From Mesostigma viride (taxonomy: Eukaryota > Streptophyta > Mesostigmatophyceae > Mesostigmatales > Mesostigmataceae), in NCBI GenBank assembly GCA_009746045.1, contig RPFO01000667.1, positions 3,771,273 to 3,835,272 of the forward strand: a stretch of DNA of 64,000 nucleotides. The letters run 5' to 3'. Under the pieces are notes generated by a model. It did not search any database. It saw nothing but the letters and a program-made list of their open reading frames with translations, and was not told the origin of the DNA. Positions 20,801 through 32,771 of the stretch are shown here, piece by piece. The position numbers and the translations under genes are program-made. The first letter of the stretch is position 1, and the number at the start of each line of letters is the position of its first letter.

Positions 20801-23109
20801 GCTAGAAAAAATTGGGTTGTCTTGCAAAGCTGTAGGGTCGGCTTGGTACGCAAGGTCTATGCAGTCCCTGGGATGTACCCCCTGCAGGTTTGGGATGTAC
20901 ACCAGCTTCTTCACGCGTGCTATCCGAATCCCTTTCGGTGCCGGAGGTCTGGCACACCCTGGGGCCCGGCTGCCTGGGTTGACCCACAAAAATGGCACCT
21001 GTGCGCTATCAAATACGACACCTGTGCGCTATCATTAGATCATGCTGCATCCTGTGCTAGTCTGGCTATCGATATCCTGTTCAATGAGCAAGTCAAGTGT
21101 CAAGTTGGAGGGGCTTCATTATCATTAGGTAGACCATGGTGGCTGCGATGGATGCCTCAGTCAGTGCCTTGTTGGTCCCGCTGGTCCACTGGCATGCCAC
21201 AAAGCAGGGCAAGGCTGCCAGGGCAGTGCAGTCGCCAGAGACAAATGGGGACAGACATGCATGGTAGAGGCTGATGGGGGAGGGCTGGGTGGGGGAGATG
21301 CGGATGCGTTCGTGGTAGTGCAGGGTGACGTCGCATGGGTTCGTCAGTTGTAGTGGCTCGCATGTCCAATAGATTTCTGGACTGTGGCACCCATCAGGAT
21401 TCTCTTCGCTGACAGTGGCTGGGGATCCACTGCTTTGCAACTGGCAAACCCTACCTCAATACGGCTACGGGGGCTGTGAAGGGGCCTGGCTTGCGATATT
21501 GTTGTGGTGGGATCCCACTGCCCTCACTATGGTTACTGTGATGGATTACGGCAGGGATGAGTGGCTTCCCACAACTAAGGGGCCTGGCTTGCGATAATGT
21601 TTTGGTGGGATCCCGGGTCCTCTGGTAGGACTTTCCTGGCTCTGTGAGTCGACCGCCACAGGCTCTCCCTTATTCTCGCCTTCTTATCACCTCTCGTCTT
21701 CGCCTCTCCTTTGATTATCCGCACGCCCGGGGCGCTGTGCGCCCTGTTGTTCGAAGTGGGTAATGTCTCATGGTACATGGTGGGTGCCATTGCATGGGTT
21801 CACCCTGTTCTTCCGGCATGCTGCGCTTGTGGTGCGGCGTGATCACCCGTTGCTGGTGCTGGCGGACGGAGTCTCACCTCCCTGGTCCATGGATGCTGTC
21901 TTCTGAAACATGGTTTGTGCCCCCTTGTCCTCACCAGGTGCTGATGCTGGCCGACGGGAGCGCCCAATTGGCCAAGGCGATGGGGGTGGAGTTGGACCTG
22001 GAAGAGAGAGGTGAGGTCTCCCGGTGCATGGTTACTCAGAGCATGTGCTGCTGCTATAGCTCCAACATACTGTCTTGACGCTTGTTGTGGGGTGGACTAG
22101 GAGGAGGGAGATGGGTGATGGTGAGGGGATGTGGTGGACAAGAGGTGGTGGAGCGGTGCAATGACCAAGGGTTGGGAGGTTGGGTTGACGACGGACAAGC
22201 GACGATGGACGCGGGTTGAGTAATGACCAAGCGGTTTGGGATGGCAGAACAGGGGGTGTAATTGTGTTAAGACCAAGGGGGGGTGACGGACGATTGAGTC
22301 GCTGCATGGTGGCTGGTACCTGCTGCTATATGGTTACGTCGCCCTATGCATGGTCGCTGGTGCCTGCTGTTGTAAGTGTAGCTGTTCAGTGCATACTGTG
22401 GGATATTGCTGGGTGGAGCGAGGTGAGTGATGCTCGCTCGATTAATGCCTTCCTGCATGCATTGGGGCCATTGAGTGGCTACACGTGACGCCATCTGCCC
22501 TACTTACAGTTTGAACTTTTATGGCCTGGACATAATGACGGCAAAGCGTGCGTGGCGAGTATCAGACAGCACCAATTAGGAATTAGCCAGCAAAGGCCAT
22601 TGATACCATTTTATGAAACCACGTCATTGGCAATTATCATGGTAGCATGCTGCCCCTACTGTGGTCCCTTGGCGTCACCCTGTCTGGATGCCATGGAGCA
22701 CGAAATCCTGGGTCCCCACCAGACTGACCTATCACACAAAGCATCCAAAACCTTCTTCCTGGGTGTAAACTATGGCATGTGCTCGTGCATGACTGGTAGC
22801 TGCTGCGCTGTTGCATCATTTCTACGATAGACCTGTCCCTCAACTGCTGACTGCCTGTCACTCAATTGCTACATGGACAACATGTCATGTTGTCCATGTA
22901 AATGTTGTCCATGCATAATTAAGGTTAAGATGGTATCGTTTCATTCTCTGCTGTGGACGTATGCTCATGCGCATGCTGTCGCAGGTCTCGGGCTGCGCTC
23001 GCGTCGCTATTCGATGATACTTGAAGATGGCATCGTGAGCACTCTTTTCTTGGAGGAAGGAGGCAAATTCGAGAAGAGTGGGGCACCGGATATCCTCAGC
23101 GCACTGTGA
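17885..23109 (+). CDS. Type II peroxiredoxin (PRX5/PrxII, cytosolic type)
   Basis: A thiol peroxidase that reduces hydrogen peroxide and alkyl hydroperoxides with thioredoxin or glutaredoxin as donor. Six exons with GT-AG borders and matching phases: 17885-17908, 18125-18224, 18350-18430, 20570-20652, 21938-22010, 22985-23109. They give 486 bases, 161 residues, the usual length of plant cytosolic PrxII. The start MTIDVGDK is short and there is no transit peptide; an in-frame stop at 17804 limits upstream extension. The active site PGAFTPTC places the peroxidatic Cys at 50 (Thr47 also present), the likely resolving Cys is 75 (VACVAVND), and the conserved Arg before Tyr (RSRRYS) is about 128. 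The C-terminus [10 protein letters not shown] is typical. Introns of 125 bp to 2.1 kb hold a MITE and small repeats. A 39-bp satellite begins in the last codons. Confidence 0.97.
18506..18585. repeat. (TTCCR)n pentanucleotide repeat
   Basis: TTCCATTCCGTTCCGTTCCA-type repeats, in peroxiredoxin intron 3. Confidence 0.8.
18590..18870. repeat. Degenerate ~50-bp tandem repeat
   Basis: The phrase CCTTTGATGTGGCCCTTATT with CGTTCC and GAGGACGTGTT recurs about five times with drift, in peroxiredoxin intron 3. Confidence 0.65.
19243..19694. mobile_element. MITE with 34-bp terminal inverted repeats
   Basis: Positions 19243-19276 and 19661-19694 are perfect reverse complements, beginning TACCGTAGTGGTCAAAATCA. 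If the outer TA is a target duplication, the element is 448 bp (19245-19692), which would fit a Tc1/mariner-like non-autonomous transposon. It contains several GGGTCGCAAA boxes and a perfect 12-bp hairpin at 19501-19530. It carries no transposase. It sits in peroxiredoxin intron 3. Confidence 0.8.
20653..21937. other. Peroxiredoxin intron 4, no gene seen
   Basis: It contains a diverged duplication, GGGGCCTGGCTTGCGATA at about 21481 and 21578, each followed by GGTGGGATCCC. Nothing else is recognised. Confidence 0.5.
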
Positions 23110-23950
23110 TTCTTATCATGAAAAGCACGTGACGCAAGCGCGCTATGATTCTTATCATGAAAAGCGCGTGACGCAAGCGCGCTATGATTCTTATCATGAA
23201 AAGCGCGTGACGCAAGGCGCGCTATGATTCTTATCATGAAAAGCGCGTGACGCAAGCGCGCTATGATTCTTATCATGAAAAGCACGTGACGCAAGCGCGC
23301 TATGATTCTTATAATGAAAAGCGCGTGACGCAAGCGCACTGTGATTCTTATCATGAAAAGCACGTGACGCAAGCGCACTATGATTCTTATCATGAAAAGC
23401 GCGTGACGCAAGGCGCGCTATGATTCTTATCATGAAAAGCGCGTGACGCAAGCGCGCTATGATTCTTATCATGAAAAGCACGTGACGCAAGCGCGCTATG
23501 ATTCTTATCATGAAAAGCACGTGACGCAAGCGCACTGTGATTCTTATCATGAAAAGCACGTGACGCAAGCGCACTATGATTCTTATCATGAAAAGCACGT
23601 GACGCAAGCGCGCTGTGATTCTTATCATGAAAAGCACGTGACGCAAGCGCGCTGTGATTCTTATCATGAAAAGCACGTGACGCAAGGCGCGCTATGATTC
23701 TTATCATGAAAAGCACGTGACGCAAGCGCGCTATGATTCTTATCATGAAAAGCACGTGACGCAAGCGCGCTATGATTCTTGTCATGAAAAGCACGTGACG
23801 CAAGCGCGCTATGATTCTTATCATGAAAAGCACGTGACGCAAGCGCACTGTGATTCTTATCATGAAAAGCACGTGACGCAAGCGCGCTATGATTCTTGTC
23901 ATGAAAAGCACGTGACGCAAGCGCGCTGTGATTCTTATCATGAAAAGTAC
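23095..23950. repeat. 39-bp satellite, about 22 units, starting in the peroxiredoxin stop codon
   Basis: The unit GCGCACTGTGATTCTTATCA plus TGAAAAGCACGTGACGCAA starts with the last Ser-Ala-Leu-stop codons of the peroxiredoxin gene. The units are 80-95% alike, and a few are 40 bp (extra G), which shifts the frame. Each unit carries CACGTGAC (or CGCGTGAC), an E-box/G-box-like site. Since 39 is a multiple of three, long open frames arise on both strands but have no family match. Confidence 0.92.
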
Positions 23951-23972
23951 ATCACCGCATCACGTGGGTGCC

Positions 23973-23978
23973 AATAAA
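23973..23978 (+). terminator. Possible polyadenylation signal of peroxiredoxin gene
   Basis: AATAAA lies just after the satellite. If it is used, the whole 39-bp array is in the 3' untranslated region. Confidence 0.35.
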
Positions 23979-24176
23979 GGAAACTTCAACCCTTATTATA
24001 CACAACGAGAAGGAGGGAGGGCGCCCTTAGTAGCTTCTCTTGCTACCTCAAGCGGGCCACAGAGGACTCCACATCAATCCGACGCCGCGCCAAAGTGTTC
24101 GCGGTAATTCCGGGGTGAAATTGGCGAAATTTGGTGCGGGCGGGAGATGTTGAGTGCAAATTTCATTGCGAAGGCT

Positions 24177-27060
24177 ATTAATTAATTAATTAATAGACAC
24201 GTGACTGGGTCACGTGAGCATAAGTCCTCAGTGGGAGGGGAACATGGGATGGAATGGATGGTATAAGCTATCTAGGTCCTAGTTACAGGGGTGTGGGCAC
24301 CGCGGCCCGAATCGCTATGAATGCCATACTTGGTCACACGCGGAGCCCCCACAGGCTTGGGGGTGGTCTCCTTCATTACTACTTGCCATCTATCCTTGCG
24401 CACCATCTGCCTCCATATTACAGACAAACCAGGAGGCTGCCCGGGGGTGAGCCCGTCACGTCTAGTGTAGCACATGTCCATGCCGAGTCTATCACGAAAT
24501 GTCCACGGGTGGCGGCCCTGCCGCGCGCGGCCGGGGGCACGCCAGGTTAGGACATATCGCCCAGGCTGGGCGGGCTTGGTGCCAGCTAGTCTATCTGAGG
24601 TATCTACCTGATCTGTGCGGGCCAGGTGCCCGGCTAGGCCCAGGCGCCTGTGCCTAATAATGTGGGAAACATAGGGCAAATCAGCGTACAAATCCTCATT
24701 ACTAATGTGCAAACCAAAGGGGATGTTAAGGGCCTGGCGCAGCATCTTGGTGACGGCGCCGTCGAGTCGTTGCTCCAGCTCCTGCGTCAGTGCCCAGGTC
24801 TCGGCGCCGTAGGTCAGGATCGTCAGAATGACGACCTTGAAGAGGTCACGCTTGACGATCCGGGGTAGGGCGGGGTTGCTCCACCAGCGGCGGTGGTCAT
24901 GGAGGTGCGCCCACGCCATGCCGATCCGTGTCGTCATGTCGTCCTCGCAGTCGGGAAGCCAACTGCCGAGCAGCTTGAAGCGGCCTGAAGGAGGGTAGTT
25001 GACCTCGGCATCGTCTAAGAGGCGGAGTGTGGGTGGGGGCCCTGCCATGCCGAGGGCCAGGGCCTCCGTTTTGGGGCTGATTTCTAGACCAACCGCCCGA
25101 GCCTCGAGCGCCAGGCAGTCCAGCCAAAGTTGGGCAGACTCCGGCTTCTCGATGAGCGTGATGTCGTCGGCATAAATGAGGTCAGCTAGTAAATTCTGCT
25201 TGTTAGTCGGCCCCCCTTCCCCAAGCTCGTTCGTGATCGCTAGGCCAGGGGCACGGCCTGCAATGCTAGCAAAGCGAGCACGTGCCTGGCGCATAACATA
25301 ATCCACTACAATAATAAACAGGTACGGCGACAGGACGCAACCCTGCCAGACGCCGGTCTGCAGTGGGCATGGCGGGGTAATGCCGTGTTGAGTGCGCACC
25401 GAAGTGGTCGACCCCTCATACAGCGTGCGGATGACGGTAATCAGGGGAGTGGGGACGCGAGCGCGAGCAAGTACAGCCCATAGAGCGTCCCAGAGGACAG
25501 AATCAAAAGCCTTGATGAAGTCGACGAAGATCAGGATGGCGGGAAACTCACCAGGTTGCAGGAGAGCGATTTCCTCGAAGAGGCGACGCGCGACGAAGAT
25601 GGCCATGACGGTGTTGCGCCCAGGACGGAAGCCCATTTGACTTTCCCCAAGGTGACAGTCGAGAGCAGAACGAAGGCGGTTGAGGATCATGCGCATGAAC
25701 AACTTGAGTGCGGCGCTCTGGATGCAGACTCCTCTGTAGTTGGCGGGGTCGTCAGGGGAACCTTTGTTTTTGTACAGCATAATACGGTAGCTGTGCTGCC
25801 ACTCAGGAATCGGCGGCGCGTCGGCAAGCAGGATCCGGTTGCAGACGTCAAGCAGGAACCCCGTGAGCGCCGTCAGCTTAATCACCGGGGCTGGGAGCTG
25901 GTCAGGTCCAACGGCGGCATAGAAGCGGAGTTGCTTGGCGGCGGTGCTCAGCTCGAGCTCGGTGAACGGCGGGAGCTCGTTGGGGTCGGCCAGGGGTTCC
26001 GTCAGGGCTGGGTACGTGTAGTCCTGCTCAGCGGCGGGCGGCGTGGGCGGCGCAGGGACGTCCGCAGGCGCTACTGCCAGGCGTGCGGCCGCCAGAGGGC
26101 CAAGCGGCGGAGGCGGCGGGGGGCGCCGAGCAGCCGGGACTGGGAGGAATACCACTGGTCGAGCTGCTGCTGCGGTGAGCCAGAGAGCGTCCGCGGCGCC
26201 GGCTGCGCGCCGCCGGCGGGCCGTTGGGCGTGACGCAGGCGGGTCCAGGCGTACTTGCCGTGCTGGTCCTTGAGGTGGGCGAAGTACTCGCGGACATGAA
26301 GGTCCTCCTGCTCCTTGGTCGCCTGCCGGATGGCCGAGTGGTAATCGGCTTTGAGGCGGGCGTAGCGGGCGGGGTCGCTGTTGTCGCGCAGGGCTTGCCG
26401 GGCCTGGATGACGGCGGGGAGCCGGTGCAGGCTGGTGAAGCGGGGCGGGCGGCGGGGGGGCAGCAGGGCCCCGGCCGCGGGCAGCTTGTCAGCGAGGTGC
26501 CGAAGGGCCGATGCCGGGCCGGCAGCGAACAGCTGGGCGTGGCTGGCCGGGATGTCCAGCGCGTCGACGAACGCCTCTGCCGCGCGCTAGCTTGTGGGCG
26601 CGTTTTTCAGGGAAGTCCTCCAGAGCGTCGTCAGATTTCTCAAGCAACTGAAGTGTGCGCAAATCAGGTGGTGCCACGTGCTTACGAAAGGGCGAGGGGA
26701 ATCGCAGGCGGATGCGGGCGGTGACGATGCGGTGATCGGAGCGCACCAGGGGGATCACATGCGAGCGAGCAGCTAGTACAGATCCTTGATGACGCTTGCG
26801 CATTACAACATAGTCAATGCAGCGTTCAGTGCTGGCCAGTTGGCGAGGTGTGTGTGACCAAAGCATCTGGACTATGTGGAAAGCGGGTGTTGGCAGTGAC
26901 CAAATCGCATGTCGTAAGCAAATCAGCAAAAAGTTCAGTGTTGGCATTGGAGACCGTACCGTTGGGGGCGTGCTGACATGCGAAGGCTATGGTAGCGTGA
27001 AAATTTACTGTGCACGGATTACGAAGCCATTTTGTACCGGATTTTGCTTGTTCGATCGGC
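24177..27060 (-). pseudogene. LINE-A non-LTR retrotransposon, longest copy (EN-RT)
   Basis: The element runs on the minus strand from the endonuclease C-terminal half to a (TTAA)n tail at 24177-24196. The endonuclease part (27071-26826, then 26947 on in another frame) shows an IDYVVMRKR segment and SDHRIVTARIRLRF, the C-terminal signature of APE-type endonucleases. The RT part is one open frame, 26155-24272 (627 codons, with no ATG at its start), with FVDFIKAFDSV, an intact YADD and a GAETWALT...RRLGLAGH C-terminal domain. The endonuclease and RT frames are separated by shifts near 26150 and 26850. The 5' end is missing. It lies tail-to-tail with the peroxiredoxin gene. Confidence 0.88.
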
Positions 27061-27063
27061 ATT

Positions 27064-27135
27064 GATGTCAAAGAGACAACCAGCGCAGGCCAGAAATCGG
27101 GAGAATCCGGACCATGGTAGCTCGAGCCTGCCGTT
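27064..27135 (+). repeat. Dispersed repeat R, copy 1
   Basis: The block GAGACAACCAGCGCAGGCCA, then GAATCCGGACCATGGTAGCT and CGAGCCT recurs at about 36243-36306, and its first part at 51095-51120. It may be the 5' part of a LINE family. Confidence 0.5.
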
Positions 27136-27329
27136 ATCTTTTCCGCGTTTTCGAGTCGTTCAGGATGATGAAGATGAATGGTGATGGAAATGTGTATCCT
27201 TGTGCATTGAAATTATGGCTGGCTTACGTGTGGAGCGACTAGATGACCTAGACGGTGGGGCCGGAAACAGCATGCTTGATCAGGGCGTGTGTTTCTAGCC
27301 TAGCTGGCCGGGAGTGTCTAGTGGTGAGC

Positions 27330-27655
27330 ACCAGTTGCTGCGATCGCTCTCCCACCATTTGCGAGGAAATACCCGCAAATGGAAAACCACTGAAAAGGTC
27401 TAGCTAGTCAGTCATCACGTTAGCCATGCCATGATTCCAAACGTCCAAGAACTGCACACGGTGCAAAGGCAAAAAGCCGGAGGACAGCACTTTCAAATGT
27501 GCGGCGGGAACCAAAAGCCCGCGGATGCCAGAAAACATCGTGTTGCGGCAGCGACGCGACGATGTGGACAACGAATCCAGTGCCAAGCTCGGAACGGCCG
27601 CAAAGGAGATCTGGCATCACAGGGTTCAGATGTGCGGAGATACTATGCGATCCAG
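27330..27655 (+). repeat. Dispersed repeat D, copy 1
   Basis: About 300 bases are 80-90% similar to the reverse complement of 51000-51330. Shared blocks include TTGGCACTGGATTCGTTGTC, CCTTTGCGGCCG, the Cys-poor GGCATGGCTA segment and the GAAATACCCGCAAATGG end. No protein is recognised in it. Confidence 0.65.
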
Positions 27656-27967
27656 CCGGTCCACGACCTGTTTGTAGAGCTTGTGCCAAGGGGCAGCGCC
27701 GAACAGATGTGGGTGACGTTGCAAAAAACATCGGACTTGACGGAGCATAATGGCTCGGTCGTAGTCTTTGACCAATAAACGCTGCAAGAGCTCAACAAGA
27801 GTCGTGATGAAATCAACACGATAAGAACAAAGACGGGAAAAACGATGTAACTGAGAAAGAACAACACCATATTTTGCTGTGTGGGAAAGGAGGATGTAGG
27901 GAAATTTTTTCTGCAAAAAAAAACGTTCGGAAGTAGTTCTTTTTTGGGAGGGTGCGAGGGCAAACAC
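27626..27967 (-). pseudogene. Reverse-transcriptase-like C-terminal fragment
   Basis: One open frame contains KYGVVLSQLHRFSRLCSYR, DFITTLVELLQRLLVKDY and FLQRHPHLFG. A KxGV..S...RF.R.CS pattern followed by a helical segment is typical of the region after the RT palm in Penelope-like and related retroelements. No catalytic YxDD or GIY-YIG part is present. It overlaps dispersed repeat D. Confidence 0.45.
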
Positions 27968-28235
27968 GCAGCAGTGGCCAGTTTTGCACGCTGGGCGCAG
28001 CTACCCGTGTGTCTTCAAGGAATAACCTCTAGAGCAGATTAAGACGCTAATGGTGGGGGGGCACACTTTCGAACAATTCCTTATATCATTTCGAAGAAAT
28101 TTAATGTAGGAATTCCCTTAATTTTGCGTTTGCATGTTGCACGCAATTTTCCCGTAAAAGTCAGATTTATAGGAGCGCTGACAGGGGCAAAAATGCATGT
28201 CGTGGATTGAATCGCTTTTACCCCATTTCTTGCAG

Positions 28236-28362
28236 CTTTATGACTTCCCTTGGGGGGAGCATCATTGTCCGCTGCATAAACTGTGGGCGGGGCTCGCTGC
28301 CGACGTCGCTGGTGTGCCCGGGGTGCGGCAGAACCAACATCTACTGGTTTCTATCGTCGTAA
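28236..28362 (+). CDS. Candidate zinc-ribbon exon or microprotein (40 aa)
   Basis: After a strong acceptor (ACCCCATTTCTTGCAG at 28220-28235), an ATG at 28240 opens 40 codons ending TAA at 28362. It has two CxxC pairs (RCINCGRG at about residues 12-15 and VCPGCGRTN at about 27-30), the spacing of a zinc ribbon. It may be the last exon of a gene whose other exons were not found, or a stand-alone small protein. No family is assigned. Confidence 0.35.
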
Positions 28363-28735
28363 CCCGCTTTTTCATCGTCATTAACCGGCGTAGTAGTCTA
28401 GTAGTTTAAGCGTCCGGCGACGGACGAAAAGAACTCTTGCCCTGACGCCATGGCCTGAGGAGGCACTCCGAGAAGGACTGGGGCGGGAGGGCAAAATAAA
28501 ACGCGACAGTGCCCGCACCCCGCCGGCGCACCCCGCCGGGCGAACAAGACAAAGCGCACCGTTCCCCCCGCCTGGGCCCATCGCTGCCGTCGCCGGGCGG
28601 CACGTTGGGGAGGCGGCTCCTTCTCCCTTTTTTGGCGTCTGTTGCATCATTTTGAACCCCTGACCAACGGAGGCATGTTAATGAATTTGAGTGGATGCAT
28701 GCATGAATGAACGGATGCATGAAGGATGGCCCGGG

Positions 28736-29376
<641 letters not shown>

Positions 29377-29575
29377 CACCTGAGTAGGTGGGTTGGGAAG
29401 GTGACAGTGCTTTTTATTGTGATGATTAGCTAAGTTACGTGTGTATTATTGATGTACATGTTGACGTTGTATCATGGGCGTGTGCCCCTAAGTCTGCCTT
29501 CCTGCAATTTCACATAATATAAAATCTAGATGTGTTGTTGGGAACCCGACTATATATTCCAAACTGGAATGGTTG

Positions 29576-30095
29576 ACATGCAACTATGTGATGAAACCCT
29601 TGAAAAACAATTAATAGGAACTGCATTTTTTGTGCTATGTTTGCTAGCATTTTTTACCTATTTTTCATGCAAACAGTCTGAATTTCTTGTGGGCAGTTAA
29701 TATCGTTGCTTTTATGAGCTGTGCAAAGTTCTAGGCTTAACTGAGTTCATGGATGTATGCACCCATGTGTTGGAACCCTTGGAAAACCATGAAAAACTGC
29801 ATTTTGGGGGGGATTTTTGCTGGCATCTGTCACCATTTCGTCATCAAACCAGCCTGAAATTTTGTGGGCATGCTGCATATGGGATGTGTTTAGAACATGT
29901 GCAAAGTTCCAGGCCCAACTGACTTTTAGATGTGCATACATGCCAGAAAGTGCTGAAAATACGGTATTTTATGCTAGCAAATGTCACCATGTTATCATGC
30001 TGCCGAGTCCCAAAATTTTTTTTGACCACATGACAAAATAAGATATCTGATAAGAAACCTTAGTTGGTGCCAAATTTGAGGTCAAACTGACCATT
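29576..30095. repeat. Degenerate ~185-bp tandem repeat, three copies
   Basis: Copies starting near 29576, 29770 and 29945 share CCCTTGGAAAAC, ACTGCATTTT, GCTAGCATNTNTCACC and a CAGCCTGAAATTTTGTGGGC block, with about 60-70% similarity. No gene is seen. Confidence 0.5.
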
Positions 30096-30329
30096 ATTCT
30101 ATCTCCTGATAATTTTCAGGGGAAGAACATGGGTTTTCGGATTGATGTGTCTCTCTGCATCACAGTGCACCTGCCCAACTGTGGGTGAAATAAAGCTTCG
30201 ATATAGCTAGCAAGCGCATACAGTACCGGATGTAGTAAGGCTACCCCAGGGTCCAGAGGCTGCCCGCAGACACTGAGGCTTGGAATGCACTTAGGCCGGT
30301 TTGGGAGAATGTACACAGGCCTCTGTTTT

Positions 30330-31022
30330 CATTTATGATCCTTCCTTGCAGATCACAGGTCAAGATCAAGGCTGAGGAAGTGAGAGACTGAGAGACAAAA
30401 TGTTCACGCAGAAAATTGGCAGCTTGATCGAGATGCCCTTGCTGCCTTTGTTCATTTCATTATATAGGCAATTAGGTGGCAAAGGTAGAACTGCCACATG
30501 TCAAGCACGGGTTGCAACACTTCTAGATTCCTAGAATATTTGTTGTGTGATTGCCAGATGGCATTTGCTGAAATACAACATAAGGAATGATTGCCATCTG
30601 TCAACATGCAAATAACCATCATATGGAACTGCCATCTGTCAATAAACTAAGCAATGTGCTCTAGGCATTCGCCACATGTCCATGGAATAAAGTATCTAGA
30701 ATCCTTGTCAGGAATCAAGAAACACTGACGTAAGATCTGACACAACAGTAGTTACTGTTCCATGAATCTACCTCATGAACTAGCAACATGTTCAGGCCAG
30801 TTGGCATGCCAGTTGTCAGCACAATTGTCACGTGATATGCTGACACACTAGTCTACTTGGCAAGACCATAGTGCATATAACTTTGGAAGGCCGTATCTCA
30901 GCCATTCGTAGTCCAAATCGAGTAGGAAAAAGTGCTACAAGTCCAGCTATTAAATCTCTATCAAGCTGACTATATACAAGCACAATGTGGGCAGGGCAGG
31001 TGGATACACTAATATCCAGACA
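30330..31022 (-). mobile_element. Probable 3' LTR of a Copia element
   Basis: On the minus strand a polypurine tract (ACTAAGGGGGG) ends at 31023 and the LTR starts with TGTCTGG at 31022. A TATA-like CCTATATAATG is near 30470, and the outer end is not defined. Five boxes of the TGACAGATGGCA type lie at about 30491-30690 in the would-be U3 region. No second LTR is in the window. Confidence 0.5.
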
Positions 31023-31056
31023 CCCCCCTTAGTCCAATGACGTGCCCACTAGCAGC

Positions 31057-32022
31057 TCAAGTCACACAGGAATGCAGGAGCCGTCCTCGAAGCAGCTCGA
31101 AGCGTGGTCGCGGAAGTGCCTTGGTCAGGATATCCGCCACCATCTCCTCACCGGGGCAATGTTGGACATTGATGTCACCATCCTCCACCTTCTCACGAAT
31201 GAAGTGGAAACGCACGTCAATGTGTTTTGTGCGCTTGGGGTGAACCGGGTCCTTGGAGAGTGCCACAGCACCGGTGTTGTCGCAGTAGACCGGAGTAGGT
31301 GCAGCCGTAGTAGAGCCCGTCAGCTCCATCAAGATCCTCCGCAGGGGGAGCACCGACTGCAGCAAGGTGCCCGCAGCGATGTACTCGGCCTCGCATGAAG
31401 AAAGAGCGGTCACCGTTTGGCGGCGGCTTGCCCAATCAATAGGGGCACCAGCGTACATGACCAGGTTGCCGCTGACAGACCGCCTGGTCTTGACGTCATT
31501 TGCCCAGTCCGCATCTGACCAGCCTTCAAGGCTCCCGCCAGTGAAGCGGAGACCGAGGCCGTGGGTTGCCAGCAGGTAGCGGATGACCCGCTTGGCAGCC
31601 TGCATATCACCTAGCGTGGGTGATTGCATCTGTTGCGCTAGGCGGTTGACAGCGAATGCCACGTCTGGCCGCGTCCATTGGGTGACGTAGATGAGCGCCC
31701 CCACTATTTGCTGGAACACCTCCCGTTGCGATTGGTCACACTGTCCCCCCTCGCTCAACACGGCACCCGGGACAACCGGGGTGGGAACACCACGACTCTC
31801 ACCTAGCCCAAAGCGGGCAGCAATTTCTATGATGTAGGGAGACTGGTGCAGGGCAAGGGAACGGGTGACGCTGTCAATAGAAAGACACACACCTAGAAAC
31901 AAGGAAGGGTGGTCCGATTCGGACAGCTGAAAACGTGTACCAAGGCGAGAAACCCAGGCGGCTACCCAAGGGGCAGAGGGGCTGGCAACGATCATGTCAT
32001 CAACAACGATCATGTCAGAGTA
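31057..32022 (-). pseudogene. Ty1/Copia reverse transcriptase C-terminus and RNase H
   Basis: One open frame of about 318 codons starts exactly at the RT active site (VVDDMIVAS) and continues through FLGV, the RNase H motifs (GWSDADWAND, SSCEAEYIA, CDNTGAVALS, KHIDVRFHFIRE) and ADILTKALP. Gag, protease, integrase and most of RT are missing, so it is a 5'-deleted copy. ATGATCGTTGTTGATGACATG duplicates part of itself at the break. It belongs to a Copia lineage different from the element at 41815-47969. Confidence 0.93.
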
Positions 32023-32029
32023 TGTTTAT

Positions 32030-32763
32030 ACCTGGCTGCCCTACCTAGCTTTTAGGCCCTTGCCTGAATTGAGGGGGGAGAGACTGTTTGCCCTACCTGC
32101 GTAGTGTCTTCACTTTAGGCATTGTGCAAGGGGGGTGTCAGAGGTGAATTTCACCCTGTGTGCCCAACTGCCTGTTTACATTTGTAGTGTCTGGCCATCA
32201 TGTTGTAAACGGAGGTATTAGGGTTGCGTCCCTAACAATCGCACCCGCCTGCCGTCTTTCTGGCCGATAATTAAATAGGCTTGGTAGGGCCCGCCGTAAG
32301 CTTTCCGGCACAACTTATAGCACTGAATATAGTGCAGTATAGCAAAAGTTATGTAGTGCCGAAGTTGTAATTCCGGCACAATACTTTGCGTACCTTAGGT
32401 GCCGACGGTACTATCCTCGGCCGAATATTCCGTGTTGGATATTTCGTATGACTGAATCCAGTTCTAGATGCATTGTTTGCAGTGTTAGTTGCTTGACATC
32501 TGGCGTTCTCCTAATCGTCAATTGTATAATCGACAGCTGGCAACTTGTGCAGAATATTCTAGAACGTGCACCGCTGCCCCAATGTGCCTTGATAAGGAAG
32601 TGACGCACCTACGTTGCACTTACCTTGCAGTCCGAGCCCAGTGTGGCTATGGATGCTATGGTCCCCACCCGGGAACCGCACCATGGCTTTGGTGGTGAAA
32701 CGGTGGCAGTCCGTAACCTAAATATGCAATGAATAAACTGTCTATCAATTGTCTCAATCAGTC
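32030..32763. other. Intergenic sequence with LTR-like debris
   Basis: A polypurine GCAAGGGGGGTGTCAGAGG at about 32127 resembles an LTR border. TTCCGGCACAACTT and its imperfect inverse occur at about 32307-32385. No gene is seen. Confidence 0.35.
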
Positions 32764-32771
32764 TTGACGAC

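Noticed and set aside
20750-21274. 174-codon frame in peroxiredoxin intron 4
   Set aside because: No motif, atypical composition, and it lies between two well-supported exons.
23007-23977. 13-residue repeat proteins across the 39-bp satellite
   Set aside because: Open only because 39 is divisible by three; frame-shifting 40-bp units and no conserved start.
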